From NCBI GenBank assembly GCA_947628245.1, contig CANQZH010000007.1, positions 1 through 18,940 of the forward strand: a DNA stretch of 18,940 bases. Reading direction: 5' to 3'. The translations under genes and the position numbers were made by a program. Below the pieces are notes generated by a model that worked only from the letters and a program-made list of their open reading frames with translations, was not told where the DNA came from and made no database searches. This stretch comes from an uncultured Bacilli bacterium (GTDB lineage Bacteria; Bacillota_I; Bacilli_A; RF39; UBA660). This document shows, piece by piece, positions 1 through 8,278 of the stretch (the stretch's first letter is position 1; the number at the start of each line of letters is the position of its first letter).

Positions 1-1
1 C

Positions 2-322
2 GATAATGTTTATGTAAGTGGAACAAATCTTTTATTAGATGCTCCTGAATATCGTAATTTAGAAGAAGTTAAAACTATTCTTTCCAAATTTGATGATGAA
101 AATTTTATTAAAAAAATTGAAGCAAGTGAAGATGAAGAGGGGGTAAATATTTACATTGGAGGGGAAAATGAATTTGACCCGAATGTAACTATTATTAAAA
201 CAACATTCCATCGTAATGGGGAAGATGGCACTATTGCTATTATAGGACCTAAGCGAATGGAATATGCTAAAGTTGTCGGACTCTTATCATATATTAATGA
301 AGAGTTAAATAAGGAGGATTAA
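2..322 (+). CDS. hrcA: Heat-inducible transcription repressor HrcA, C-terminal part (gene enters from the left)
   Basis: Only the last 106 codons are inside the window, and the N-terminal winged-helix DNA-binding domain lies to the left of it. HrcA represses the class I heat-shock operon by binding CIRCE operators. The visible part is the dimerisation/inserted-domain region. It contains VYVSGTNLLLDAPEY near its start and the family's characteristic end, IAIIGPKRMEYAKVVGLL followed by SYINEEL. The order hrcA-grpE-dnaK confirms the assignment. The CIRCE element expected upstream of hrcA is not in view. The last codons (AAG GAG GAT TAA) also serve as the ribosome-binding site of grpE, so the two genes are translationally linked. 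Confidence 0.95.
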   Translation, partial: DNVYVSGTNLLLDAPEYRNLEEVKTILSKFDDENFIKKIEASEDEEGVNIYIGGENEFDPNVTIIKTTFHRNGEDGTIAIIGPKRMEYAKVVGLLSYINEELNKED

Positions 323-324
323 AA

Positions 325-855
325 GTGGACGAAAAAGTTAAAGAAGAAAACTTAGAAAAAGTCAAAAAAAAGAAAAACAATAACAATAAATGGCACGCAC
401 AAAATGAAAAACTAGTTAAACAAAATGCTGATTTAAGTGATAAAGTATTAAGGTTAACCGCTGAAATGCAAAATATGAAAAGACATTTTGATGAAGACAA
501 GATGAAATTATTGAAATATGATGGTGAGAAACTTATCTTAGAAATCTTACCAGTAGTTGATAATTTTGAACGGGCTTTAATGCTTGATGATAATAATTTA
601 AGTGATGAATTAAGTAAATTCTTAAGCGGTTTTAAAATGATTTATGCTAATCTAGTAGAAATATTAAAGAAAATGGAAGTAAAAGAAATTGAATGTGTCG
701 GTAAACCTTTTGATTCAGTTTCAATGAATGCTGTTTTAATTGATCATTTAAAAGATGTTGAAGATAACATTGTTATTGATTGTATGCAAAAAGGCTATAT
801 TTATAAAGATAAAGTTATTAGACCAGCAATGGTTAAAGTAAATAATATTGAATAA
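325..855 (+). CDS. grpE: Nucleotide exchange factor GrpE
   Basis: This 176-residue protein releases ADP from DnaK in the DnaK-DnaJ-GrpE cycle. The start is GTG at 325, two bases after the hrcA stop, with AAGGAGG (311-317) inside the end of hrcA at correct spacing. Residues about 5-70 are a Lys/Glu/Asn-rich helix typical of the GrpE dimer stalk. They are followed by the four-helix region (LEILPVVDNFERAL) and the C-terminal beta-wing, with GKPFD, QKGYIYKDKVIRPAMVKV. The usual HEAV of the wing reads MNAV here. Length is within the family range. The gene belongs to the hrcA-grpE-dnaK transcription unit and is probably under HrcA/CIRCE control from upstream (inference). Confidence 0.97.
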   Translation: MDEKVKEENLEKVKKKKNNNNKWHAQNEKLVKQNADLSDKVLRLTAEMQNMKRHFDEDKMKLLKYDGEKLILEILPVVDNFERALMLDDNNLSDELSKFLSGFKMIYANLVEILKKMEVKEIECVGKPFDSVSMNAVLIDHLKDVEDNIVIDCMQKGYIYKDKVIRPAMVKVNNIE

Positions 856-887
856 CTATTACTCAAAATAAGAAAGGAATGATAAAA

Positions 888-2711
888 ATGAGTAAAATTA
901 TAGGTATTGATTTAGGTACAACTAATAGTTGTGTAGCAATTATGGAAGGAGGAAGTCCTGTTGTAATTCCAAATGATGAAGGAGGAAGAACAACGCCAAG
1001 TGTTGTAGCATTTACTAAAGATGGTGAAACACTAGTAGGAGACCGTGCAAAACGTCAAGCAGTAACTAATCCTAAAAATACTATTTCATCTATTAAAAGA
1101 AAAATGGGAACTGCCGAAAAGACTAATGCTAATGATAAAGATTGGACAGCTGAAGAAATATCTGCTAAGATTTTAACTAAATTAAAAACGGATGCTGAAA
1201 GTTATTTAGGTGGTAAAGTTAGTGAAGCTGTTATAACTGTTCCCGCATACTTTAATGATGCTCAAAGACAAGCTACTAAAAATGCTGGTAAAATTGCCGG
1301 TTTAGATGTTAAAAGAATTATTAATGAACCAACCGCGGCTGCTCTAGCTTATGGTTTAGATAAACAAGAAAAATTACAAACTATCTTAGTTTATGACTTA
1401 GGTGGTGGAACATTTGATGTTTCTATTTTGGAAATTGGTGATGGTGTTTACGATGTTAAATCAACAAGTGGTAATAACCGTTTAGGTGGTGATGATTTCG
1501 ATCAAAGAATTATTGATTGGATGACTGATACTTTCAAAAAAGAAAATGGTATTGATTTAACTAAAGATTCAATGGCTATGCAACGTTTAAAAGATGCTGC
1601 TGAAAAAGCTAAAAAAGATTTATCTGGTATGAGTAAAACCCAAATTAATTTACCATTTATTTCTCAAAGTAGTGATGGTCCAGTTCATTTAGATATGGAA
1701 TTATCTAAAGCTAAATTTGAAGATTTATGTCGTGATTTATTTGATTCAACTCTAGAACCAGTAAGAAAAGCTTTAAAAGATGCTAAACTAAGTGCTAAAG
1801 ATATTGATGAAGTAATCTTAGTTGGTGGTTCAACTCGTATTCCATATATTCAAGAATTAGTTAAAAAAGAACTTGGTAAAGAACCTCATAAGGGTGTTAA
1901 TCCTGATGAAGTTGTTGCAATGGGTGCTGCTATCCAAGGTGGTGTTTTAACTGGTGAAGTTGATGATTTAGTATTACTTGATGTTACACCTTTATCTTTA
2001 GGACTTGAAACTCTTGGTGGAGTTATGACTGTTTTAATTCCAAGAAATACTACTATTCCAACAAGTAAGAGTCAAGTATTTAGTACAGCTGCTGATAATC
2101 AACCTGCTGTTGATATTCACGTTTTACAAGGTGAAAGACCAATGGCTGCTGACAATAAAACTTTAGGAAATTTCCAACTTGGTAATATTCCACCAGCACC
2201 AAGAGGCGTACCTCAAATTGAAGTTAAATTTGATATTGATGCAAATGGTATTGTTAATGTTACAGCTAAAGATTTAGGAACTAATAAAGAACAATCAATT
2301 ACAATTACATCTAATACTAATTTAAGTGATGAAGAAATTGATAAAATGATGAAAGAAGCTGAAGCTAATAAAGAACAAGATGAAAAACGTAAAGAAGAAG
2401 CTAATGTTAAAAATGATGCTGATTCAATGATCTTTGCCACTGAAAAAGCTCTTAAAGATTTAGGCGATAAAGTAGATGCTAAAGATAAAGAAGAAGCTGA
2501 AAGTAAATTAAAAGATTTAAAAGAAGCTTTAGAGAAAAATGATGTCGATGATATCAAAAAGAAAACGGAAGAGTTAAATGAAGTAGCAATGAAATTAGCT
2601 AGCAAAGTTTATGAAGAAGAAGCTAAGAAAAATCAAAATAATGAAAGTACAACTACTGAAGAACCTAAAAAAGATGATGGTGTAGAAGAAGCAACTTACG
2701 AAGAAAAATAG
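888..2711 (+). CDS. dnaK: Chaperone protein DnaK (Hsp70)
   Basis: This 607-residue cytosolic ATP-dependent chaperone is the centre of the operon. The start is ATG at 888, with AAAGGA (873-878) nine bases upstream. An ATG at 879 is too close to that site. The ATPase domain (about 1-365) begins IGIDLGTTNSCVA, then has PSVVAF, the phosphate-2 loop VYDLGGGTFDVSILEI and the adenosine-site GGSTRIPYIQELV. The interdomain linker is VLLDVTPLSLG. The substrate-binding beta-sandwich and helical lid follow, ending in an acidic Glu/Lys/Thr-rich tail (EEATYEEK). The protein is intact and of normal length for a Firmicute DnaK. A 393-bp open frame on the opposite strand inside the lid region is only a codon-bias shadow. 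Confidence 0.99.
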   Translation: MSKIIGIDLGTTNSCVAIMEGGSPVVIPNDEGGRTTPSVVAFTKDGETLVGDRAKRQAVTNPKNTISSIKRKMGTAEKTNANDKDWTAEEISAKILTKLKTDAESYLGGKVSEAVITVPAYFNDAQRQATKNAGKIAGLDVKRIINEPTAAALAYGLDKQEKLQTILVYDLGGGTFDVSILEIGDGVYDVKSTSGNNRLGGDDFDQRIIDWMTDTFKKENGIDLTKDSMAMQRLKDAAEKAKKDLSGMSKTQINLPFISQSSDGPVHLDMELSKAKFEDLCRDLFDSTLEPVRKALKDAKLSAKDIDEVILVGGSTRIPYIQELVKKELGKEPHKGVNPDEVVAMGAAIQGGVLTGEVDDLVLLDVTPLSLGLETLGGVMTVLIPRNTTIPTSKSQVFSTAADNQPAVDIHVLQGERPMAADNKTLGNFQLGNIPPAPRGVPQIEVKFDIDANGIVNVTAKDLGTNKEQSITITSNTNLSDEEIDKMMKEAEANKEQDEKRKEEANVKNDADSMIFATEKALKDLGDKVDAKDKEEAESKLKDLKEALEKNDVDDIKKKTEELNEVAMKLASKVYEEEAKKNQNNESTTTEEPKKDDGVEEATYEEK

Positions 2712-2713
2712 TT

Positions 2714-2747
2714 ATAGGATGGTTCTAGGAAACTAGAACCTTTCTAT
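2714..2747 (+). terminator. Hairpin between dnaK and pepF (partial terminator or mRNA-processing site)
   Basis: A perfect 8-bp stem, GGTTCTAG / CTAGAACC (2721-2728 and 2733-2740), closes a GAAA tetraloop. Beyond one U-U mismatch the stem continues for six more pairs (2714-2719 with 2742-2747, one of them G-U). The sequence 3' of it is pyrimidine-rich but interrupted (TTTCTATCGTTTATTT), so full termination is uncertain. It could be a leaky terminator that lowers pepF/dnaJ relative to dnaK, or a 3'-stabilising or RNase site. Confidence 0.6.
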
Positions 2748-2773
2748 CGTTTATTTAGAAAAGAGGTTAAAAG

Positions 2774-4579
2774 GTGAAAACTTATCAAAATAGAAATGAA
2801 GTTGAAGAAGAATATAAATGGGATTTAACATCTTTCTTCAAAAATGAACAAGATTTTAATAAAACATTTGCTGAAGTTGAAAAAAGAATAGCTAAAATTC
2901 CTGAATATATAGGTTGTACTAAAGATGCTTATAAATTATTTGAATTTTTAAATTTTGAAATTGAAACAACTGCTTTATTTGAAGATTTATATGTATATGC
3001 CCATTTAATTAATGATGAAGAATTAGGAATATCTAAAAATATAGAACGTAAAAATAAAACAATAATTTTAAATGGTAAATTAGAAACAGCTTTAAGTTTT
3101 TTTGATCCTGAACTTTTAAAATTAACTAACGAAGAATATCAAAATTTATTTATAACTAATCCTAATTTAAATGAATATAAAGTTTTATTAGATGATATAT
3201 ACCGATTAAAAGACCATATATTAAATGAAGAAGAAGATATCATTGTAACTAAACTTGTTAATGCAATGGATCATTTTGATGATATTTCTTCCACAATGCT
3301 AAATAAAAATCATAATTATGGTAAGATTAAATTAAGTGATGGTTCTAAAATTACCATTACTTCAACTAATTTCCGTAAATTAATGCGTGATCAAAATCAA
3401 GAAATTCGTAAGAAAGCCTATCTTTCTTATCATAAAGTAATTGATCAATATAGTGATATAAATGCTAATTTATTAAATTCTTATATTAGTATGGAAGAAC
3501 AATTAGCTAAAATCTATAAATATCAAAGTTCTTGGGAACATAAATTATTTTCTTTAAAATTAAGTGATAAAGTTTTTAAAACTCTATGTCAAACAACGGA
3601 AAAGAATTTAGATGTTCTTCAAAAATTTTATACTTTAAAAAAACACGTTTTAAAATTAGAACCGTTTAATTCTTATGATTTATCAGTTCCAATGAATCAA
3701 AATACCAAAGAATATACTATTAAGGATGCCCAAGAAATTATTCGTAAATCTCTAGCACCTTTAGGTAAAGAATATTTAGCAAAATTTGAAAAAATAATTA
3801 CTAATCGTTATATTGATTATTGTGAATATAAAGGTAAATGCAGTGGAGGTTATTCATTTGGAACTCTAAAACAAGATTCACGAATTTTATTAAGTTTTAA
3901 TGGCAATTTAGATTCAGTTTCAACTATTGCTCACGAAGCTGGACATAATGTACATCATCAATTCATTAAAGAAAACAATAAAATTCAATATTTAAATAGT
4001 CCTAATATTGTTTGTGAAGTTGCCTCTTTAACTAATGAATTTTTACTATCAAATTATTTAGTAAATAATGGTGAAGATAAACTCGAAAAATTAGCTGGCT
4101 TAGAAAATATTTTAAATGTAATTGAAAATAATTTATTTGGTGCCGTAAGAGAAGGCATTATGGAACAAAAAATGTATGAAGTTGTAGCTAATGATGGTAG
4201 TTTAACTAAAGAATATTTAGATAATTTATCTCGTAAATCTCTTAAAAAATATTGTGGTCCAAGCATTAAAGTCCATAAATATGCTAAAGATGGTTGGGTA
4301 ACTAGAAGTCATTATTATATGAATTATTATTTATTTAGTTATGCTATTTGTGTTTGTGTTGCTGCTGTTGTTGCTGAAAAAATAATTAATAATGACCAAG
4401 AAATGTTAAAAAATTATTTACAATTTTTAAAAACTGGTAGTGATCAAACTCCAGCCGAAATATATGCTATCTTAGGTATTGATTTAGAAAGTGAACAAAC
4501 CTATGATGAAGCTATAAAATATTTTGCTAAGTTAATTAATAAATATCAAGAAATATATGAAGGTGATGGTAATGAATAA
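2774..4579 (+). CDS. pepF: Oligoendopeptidase F (M3B family zinc metallopeptidase)
   Basis: This 601-residue cytosolic peptidase cleaves short oligopeptides, the usual role of the PepF/M3B family in peptide turnover. The start is GTG at 2774, with AGAGG (2762-2766) seven bases upstream. The N-terminal half matches the helical oligopeptidase F domain (NEVEEEYKWDLTSFF near the start). The zinc site is HEAGH at residues 387-391, and the third ligand is probably Glu415 in CEVASLTNE, 28 residues after the first His as usual for the family. The C-terminus (FLKTGSDQTPAEIYAILGID) also fits. Length is normal. Placement between dnaK and dnaJ is unusual; its last 8 bases overlap dnaJ. Confidence 0.95.
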   Translation: MKTYQNRNEVEEEYKWDLTSFFKNEQDFNKTFAEVEKRIAKIPEYIGCTKDAYKLFEFLNFEIETTALFEDLYVYAHLINDEELGISKNIERKNKTIILNGKLETALSFFDPELLKLTNEEYQNLFITNPNLNEYKVLLDDIYRLKDHILNEEEDIIVTKLVNAMDHFDDISSTMLNKNHNYGKIKLSDGSKITITSTNFRKLMRDQNQEIRKKAYLSYHKVIDQYSDINANLLNSYISMEEQLAKIYKYQSSWEHKLFSLKLSDKVFKTLCQTTEKNLDVLQKFYTLKKHVLKLEPFNSYDLSVPMNQNTKEYTIKDAQEIIRKSLAPLGKEYLAKFEKIITNRYIDYCEYKGKCSGGYSFGTLKQDSRILLSFNGNLDSVSTIAHEAGHNVHHQFIKENNKIQYLNSPNIVCEVASLTNEFLLSNYLVNNGEDKLEKLAGLENILNVIENNLFGAVREGIMEQKMYEVVANDGSLTKEYLDNLSRKSLKKYCGPSIKVHKYAKDGWVTRSHYYMNYYLFSYAICVCVAAVVAEKIINNDQEMLKNYLQFLKTGSDQTPAEIYAILGIDLESEQTYDEAIKYFAKLINKYQEIYEGDGNE

Positions 4580-5699
4580 AAAAGATTATTATGAAGTCTT
4601 AGGCGTTAGTAAAAATGCCAGTGACGAAGAAATAAAAAGAGCATTTCGAAAACTTGCTAAACAATATCATCCTGATATAAATAAAGAACCAGGTGCTGAA
4701 GAAAAATTTAAAGAAATTGGGGAAGCATATGCTGTTTTATCAGACCCTCAAAAAAGAAGTCAATATGATCAATTTGGTCACGCTGCTTTTGATGGTAATG
4801 CTGGTGCTGGTTTTGGTGGTTTTGATGCTAGTGATATTGATTTAAGTGAGATTTTAAGAGCAGCTTTTGGCGAGTCTTTTGGCGGTTTTGGAGGATTTTC
4901 TGACTTCTTTGGAGGAAGCACATCTTCTAAAAGAGCTCGTAAAGGAAGAGATACTTTATTAAGAGTTGATTTAACATTTGAAGAAGCTGCTTTTGGAATT
5001 GATAAAGAATTTGATTTAACCTTAAATGAAACTTGTGATGAATGTAAGGGAGCAGGTGGCTTTGATGAAGTTGTTTGTCCTACTTGTAATGGTAGGGGAA
5101 CCGTTATAACTGAACAAAGAAGTATTTTTGGAGTAATTCAAAGTCAAAGTACTTGTCCTAAGTGCCAAGGTAAAGGTAAAAGTTATAAAAGAAGTTGTCC
5201 TAAATGTATGGGAAGTGGTCAAACTAAAAAGAAAAAGACCATTAGTATTCATATTCCAGAAGGTGTTGATACGGGCTATCAATTAAGAATTTCAGGTAAA
5301 GGTGAAGCTGGTATTAATGGAGGACCTAATGGTGATATTTACATTGAATGTGTAGTTAAACCTAGTAATTTTTATGAACGTGATGGGGAAGATTTATATA
5401 TTGAAATTCCTCTTACTATTAGTGAAGCCGCTTTAGGATGTAAAAAAGAAATTCCAACCATCTATGGAAATGTTGTAATGGATATCAAAGCAGGCACTCA
5501 AAATGATGCTAAATACAAATTAAAAGGAAAAGGTCTTAAAGTTCCTAATAGTATTCGTAAAGGTGATATGTATGCTATTATAAAAGTTATTACTCCATCT
5601 AAATTATCAAGAGAACAAAAAAAATTATTAGAAGCTTTAGCCCAAACCGATTTAGAAAATGATAGTATCTTTAAAGAATTTAAAAAAAATTTAAATTAA
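4572..5699 (+). CDS. dnaJ: Chaperone protein DnaJ (Hsp40, type I)
   Basis: This 375-residue co-chaperone stimulates DnaK ATPase and delivers unfolded clients. The chosen start is ATG at 4572 (MNKKDYYEVLG), with AAGGTGAT just upstream inside the end of pepF. In-frame ATG codons at 4557 and 4566 lie in or before this site. The domains are a J domain (1-70) with HPD at 33-35, a Gly/Phe-rich linker (FGGFGGFSDFFGG), a zinc domain at about 155-216 with four CxxCxGxG repeats (CDECKGAG, CPTCNGRG, CPKCQGKG, CPKCMGSG), and the C-terminal substrate-binding domains. Translation is coupled to pepF through an 8-base overlap. It ends convergently with the sortase gene, and the two stop codons share bases. 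Confidence 0.98.
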   Translation: MNKKDYYEVLGVSKNASDEEIKRAFRKLAKQYHPDINKEPGAEEKFKEIGEAYAVLSDPQKRSQYDQFGHAAFDGNAGAGFGGFDASDIDLSEILRAAFGESFGGFGGFSDFFGGSTSSKRARKGRDTLLRVDLTFEEAAFGIDKEFDLTLNETCDECKGAGGFDEVVCPTCNGRGTVITEQRSIFGVIQSQSTCPKCQGKGKSYKRSCPKCMGSGQTKKKKTISIHIPEGVDTGYQLRISGKGEAGINGGPNGDIYIECVVKPSNFYERDGEDLYIEIPLTISEAALGCKKEIPTIYGNVVMDIKAGTQNDAKYKLKGKGLKVPNSIRKGDMYAIIKVITPSKLSREQKKLLEALAQTDLENDSIFKEFKKNLN

Positions 5700-6517
5700 G
5701 TAGTTTTAATTAACTTCGCGTGTAAAACGACCTTTTGGTAATCATTATAACAAGTAGATAAAGTTAAAATTATATCATTTTTATTAACAGTCGTTTTAAA
5801 ATCAAAATTACTACGATTAATTAATTTAGTAATAAAAGAAGAAAATTCTTCATCATTATTAAAATTAGTTGTTATATAATCGTTCGTATTTAAAATTTTA
5901 TATATTGAAAATACTTGCCATAAAGTATTTTTATTTTGGGTTGATACTTGAATAGTAAAATTTTTTTGATCATTTATCCAATCACTAGATAAAATATTTT
6001 TTAAACTACCAAACATTGTTTCATTAGCTCGACCGTGAGCATATATAATATTATTTTTATCTTCTAAGTTTGACTTATTACGGTAATCTAAGAAAACCCA
6101 ACCACCACCATTATTTTGTTTATAAAAATCGTGAGTTAAATAATATTTATTATCACTAGCTTGAACAAAAGGGTAGTTAATATTAGTGCCATTTACTTTT
6201 AACCAACCAACTGTCTCATCATTAATTTCCTTTAATTCATTTATATCAACATCAATTAAACTCATCTTAATAAAATCCCAATAAGGATCATTTTCTTTAA
6301 TTTCTTCTTCATTTTGCACAGTATTACCTGATATCTCATTATCTTGTGTTACAACAATTTTTTCTTCTAAATCAGTAATAATTTGTTGACTTTTATTATT
6401 GTCTATAAACCACTTAAAAATATTAATGCTGGCATAAATTAACATTGAAAAAGAAACAATTATAACTAAGATTATCATTATATTTCGCCATTTAAGTTTT
6501 AATTTTTTTTTCTTCAT
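5696..6517 (-). CDS. Class B-like sortase (cysteine transpeptidase), membrane-anchored
   Basis: The protein has 273 residues from ATG at 6517 (MKKKKLKLKW), which has AGTGAT a few bases upstream. A TTG 45 bases further up is a worse start. A basic N-terminus and one membrane helix (about 13-33) precede an extracytoplasmic Asn-rich linker and the sortase domain (ETVGWLKVNGTNINYPFVQ, YYLTHDF). The catalytic His161 (IIYAHGR) and Cys256 (TLSTC) are present, and TLSTC is typical of class B. The catalytic Arg expected a few residues after Cys is absent: the tail is YNDYQKVVLHAKLIKTT, with Lys262 nearest. Sortases link surface proteins to the cell wall. No substrate with a sorting signal is visible nearby. 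The gene stands alone on the minus strand. Confidence 0.85.
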   Translation of the reverse strand: MKKKKLKLKWRNIMIILVIIVSFSMLIYASINIFKWFIDNNKSQQIITDLEEKIVVTQDNEISGNTVQNEEEIKENDPYWDFIKMSLIDVDINELKEINDETVGWLKVNGTNINYPFVQASDNKYYLTHDFYKQNNGGGWVFLDYRNKSNLEDKNNIIYAHGRANETMFGSLKNILSSDWINDQKNFTIQVSTQNKNTLWQVFSIYKILNTNDYITTNFNNDEEFSSFITKLINRSNFDFKTTVNKNDIILTLSTCYNDYQKVVLHAKLIKTT

Positions 6518-6589
6518 TCTTATCACTATTAATACTCTATCACTTTTTGCCAATTTAAACAATTAAAACTAGTAATCTCTAAATATATT

Positions 6590-6598
6590 TGATAAAAT
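6590..6598 (+). promoter_or_regulatory. Extended -10 promoter of the nusB operon
   Basis: TGATAAAAT is a TGn-TAAAAT extended -10 box (TAAAAT at 6593-6598). There is no good -35 box 17 bp upstream, which extended -10 promoters tolerate. Transcription would begin near 6605, giving a short leader before the GTG at 6622. An alternative pair is TTGCCA (6547-6552) and TAGTAA (6570-6575), spaced 17 bp. Confidence 0.5.
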
Positions 6599-6621
6599 TA
6601 GTAAAGAAAGTTGGTGCTGAT

Positions 6622-7023
6622 GTGATTAGAAGTGAAGCAAGAGAAAAAGTAATGACCATTTTATATCAAATTAATATTAATAAAGAAAATAAAATAACTT
6701 ATGATATCAAAGAACTTATTAAAGATAATAATGCTGATAATTTATTTATTACTAAAATAGTTAATGGTGTTGAAGAAAATAATGAAAAATTAGAGAATAT
6801 TGCTAATCAATATTTAAAAGATTGGACCGTAAAACGTTTAGATAAATTAGGTTCTATTATCCTAAAAATGGCTTTTTATGAAATAATTTATATGGATACT
6901 CCCGAAATTGTTGTAGTAAATGAAGCCATTAATTTAGCTAAAAAATATTGTGATATTGAACTTGCTAAAATGATTAATGCTACATTAGATAGTTATTTAA
7001 AGGAGTCAAAAAATGAATCCTAA
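6622..7023 (+). CDS. nusB: Transcription antitermination factor NusB
   Basis: This 133-residue all-helical RNA-binding protein, with NusE/S10, supports rRNA antitermination. The start chosen is GTG at 6622, because it yields the family N-terminus (IRSEAREKVMTILYQI), follows GGTGCTGAT, and lies just downstream of the extended -10 box. A TTG at 6589 would sit upstream of the expected transcript start. The conserved C-terminal half reads DKLGSIILKMAFYEIIYMDTPEIVVVNEAINLAKKY. Length is typical. It is the first gene of a tightly packed operon with xseA, xseB and proS, and its end overlaps xseA by 11 bases. Confidence 0.93.
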   Translation: MIRSEAREKVMTILYQININKENKITYDIKELIKDNNADNLFITKIVNGVEENNEKLENIANQYLKDWTVKRLDKLGSIILKMAFYEIIYMDTPEIVVVNEAINLAKKYCDIELAKMINATLDSYLKESKNES

Positions 7024-8278
7024 ATATATTACAATTAGTCAAATAAATAATTATATTAAATTAATGTTTGATAAAAATATTTATTTAAAAAAAGTTTGGC
7101 TTAAAGGTGAGATTAGTAATTTAAAAATTCATTCAACAGGACATATTTATTTAACTTTAAAAGATGATTATTCCCGGATAAGCGCTATTATGTTTAAAAG
7201 TAGTACCTATAATTTATTATTTACCCCTGAAGATGGAATGAATGTTTTAGTAGAAGGTCGTATAAGTGTTTATCCAGTAGGTGGTTCATATCAAATATAT
7301 ATTGATAAAATGGAACAAGATGGATTAGGTAATTTATATTTAAAATATGAAGAATTAAAAAAGAAATTACAAAGTGAAGGTTATTTTGATCCAGCACATA
7401 AAAAAGCTATTCCCAAATATCCTTCTAAAATTGGTATTGTAACAGCTCCAACTGGAGCAGCAATTAAAGATATTTTAAGTACCATTAAAAGAAGATATCC
7501 TATTTGTGAAACTATTTTATTTCCCGCTTTAGTTCAAGGTAGTGGAGCATCATCAAGCATTGCCAATCAAATTATTAAAGCTAATGAATATGATTTAGAC
7601 ATTTTAATAATTGGTCGAGGTGGCGGTTCAATTGAAGATCTATGGGCTTTTAATGAAGAGATAGTTGCTAAAGCTATCTATAATTCTAAAATTCCCATCA
7701 TCAGCGCAGTTGGACACGAAGTTGATTTTACCATATCCGATTATGTAGCAGACCTACGAGCTCCAACCCCAACTGGAGCAGCCGAAATGGCAGTCCCAAC
7801 TATTTTAGAAGTAAAAAATATTCTAAAAACTTGGGAAATTAAAACTACTAATGCAATTATGAAAAAATTAGATTATTTAAATCACTGTTTAAAAATTAAT
7901 AAAGATAATTATATTTTAAAAAATCCCACAATTCTATATGATATTAAATTACAAAAATTAGATACAATAATAGAAAATTTACAAAATAATTATCAAAAAT
8001 TAATTGAAAAAAAACAATTTTTATTAAAGAAATATCAAGAACATTATATTCTTTTAAATCCTACAATTCTTATTGAAAATAAAAAAAATACTTTAAGCTA
8101 TTTAATTCAATCATTGAAATTGTTAAATCCCTTAAATATTTTAGATTCAGGCTATTCATTAGTTAAAAAAGATGGTAAGATTATAAAAGATATTAAAAAT
8201 GTTAATATTAAAGACGAATTAGAAATAACTTTAAGTAAAGGAAAATTAAATGTTGTAGTAAAGGAGAAAAGACAATGA
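7013..8278 (+). CDS. xseA: Exodeoxyribonuclease VII large subunit
   Basis: This 421-residue catalytic subunit of exonuclease VII degrades single-stranded DNA and acts in repair and recombination. The ATG at 7013 follows AAGGAG (7000-7005) at seven bases. The N-terminal OB-fold (about 1-100) begins ITISQINNYIKLMFD and includes VWLKGEISNLKIHSTGHIYL. The nuclease core has GIVTAPTGAAIKDIL, GRGGGSIEDLWAFNEE and the hallmark GHEVDFTISDYVADLRAPTP. A long helical stalk and a C-terminal LDSGYSLVKKDGKII motif follow. The stop is TGA, the only one among the genes here, in an ATGA overlap with xseB that couples their translation and shows TGA is not a tryptophan codon. Confidence 0.97.
   Translation: MNPKYITISQINNYIKLMFDKNIYLKKVWLKGEISNLKIHSTGHIYLTLKDDYSRISAIMFKSSTYNLLFTPEDGMNVLVEGRISVYPVGGSYQIYIDKMEQDGLGNLYLKYEELKKKLQSEGYFDPAHKKAIPKYPSKIGIVTAPTGAAIKDILSTIKRRYPICETILFPALVQGSGASSSIANQIIKANEYDLDILIIGRGGGSIEDLWAFNEEIVAKAIYNSKIPIISAVGHEVDFTISDYVADLRAPTPTGAAEMAVPTILEVKNILKTWEIKTTNAIMKKLDYLNHCLKINKDNYILKNPTILYDIKLQKLDTIIENLQNNYQKLIEKKQFLLKKYQEHYILLNPTILIENKKNTLSYLIQSLKLLNPLNILDSGYSLVKKDGKIIKDIKNVNIKDELEITLSKGKLNVVVKEKRQ

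Noticed and set aside
2213..2605. A 130-codon open frame antisense to the dnaK lid region
   Set aside because: It is made of Ser/Leu/Phe runs that mirror the Lys/Glu/Asp codons of dnaK, has no ribosome-binding site and matches no family. It is a shadow.
6589..6621. Upstream TTG start for nusB
   Set aside because: It adds 11 residues not typical of NusB and would begin upstream of the transcript start predicted from the extended -10 box.
8276..8278. Mycoplasma-type genetic code with TGA as tryptophan
   Set aside because: XseA ends at its expected length at TGA in an ATGA overlap with xseB, and reading TGA as Trp does not repair the NERD gene.
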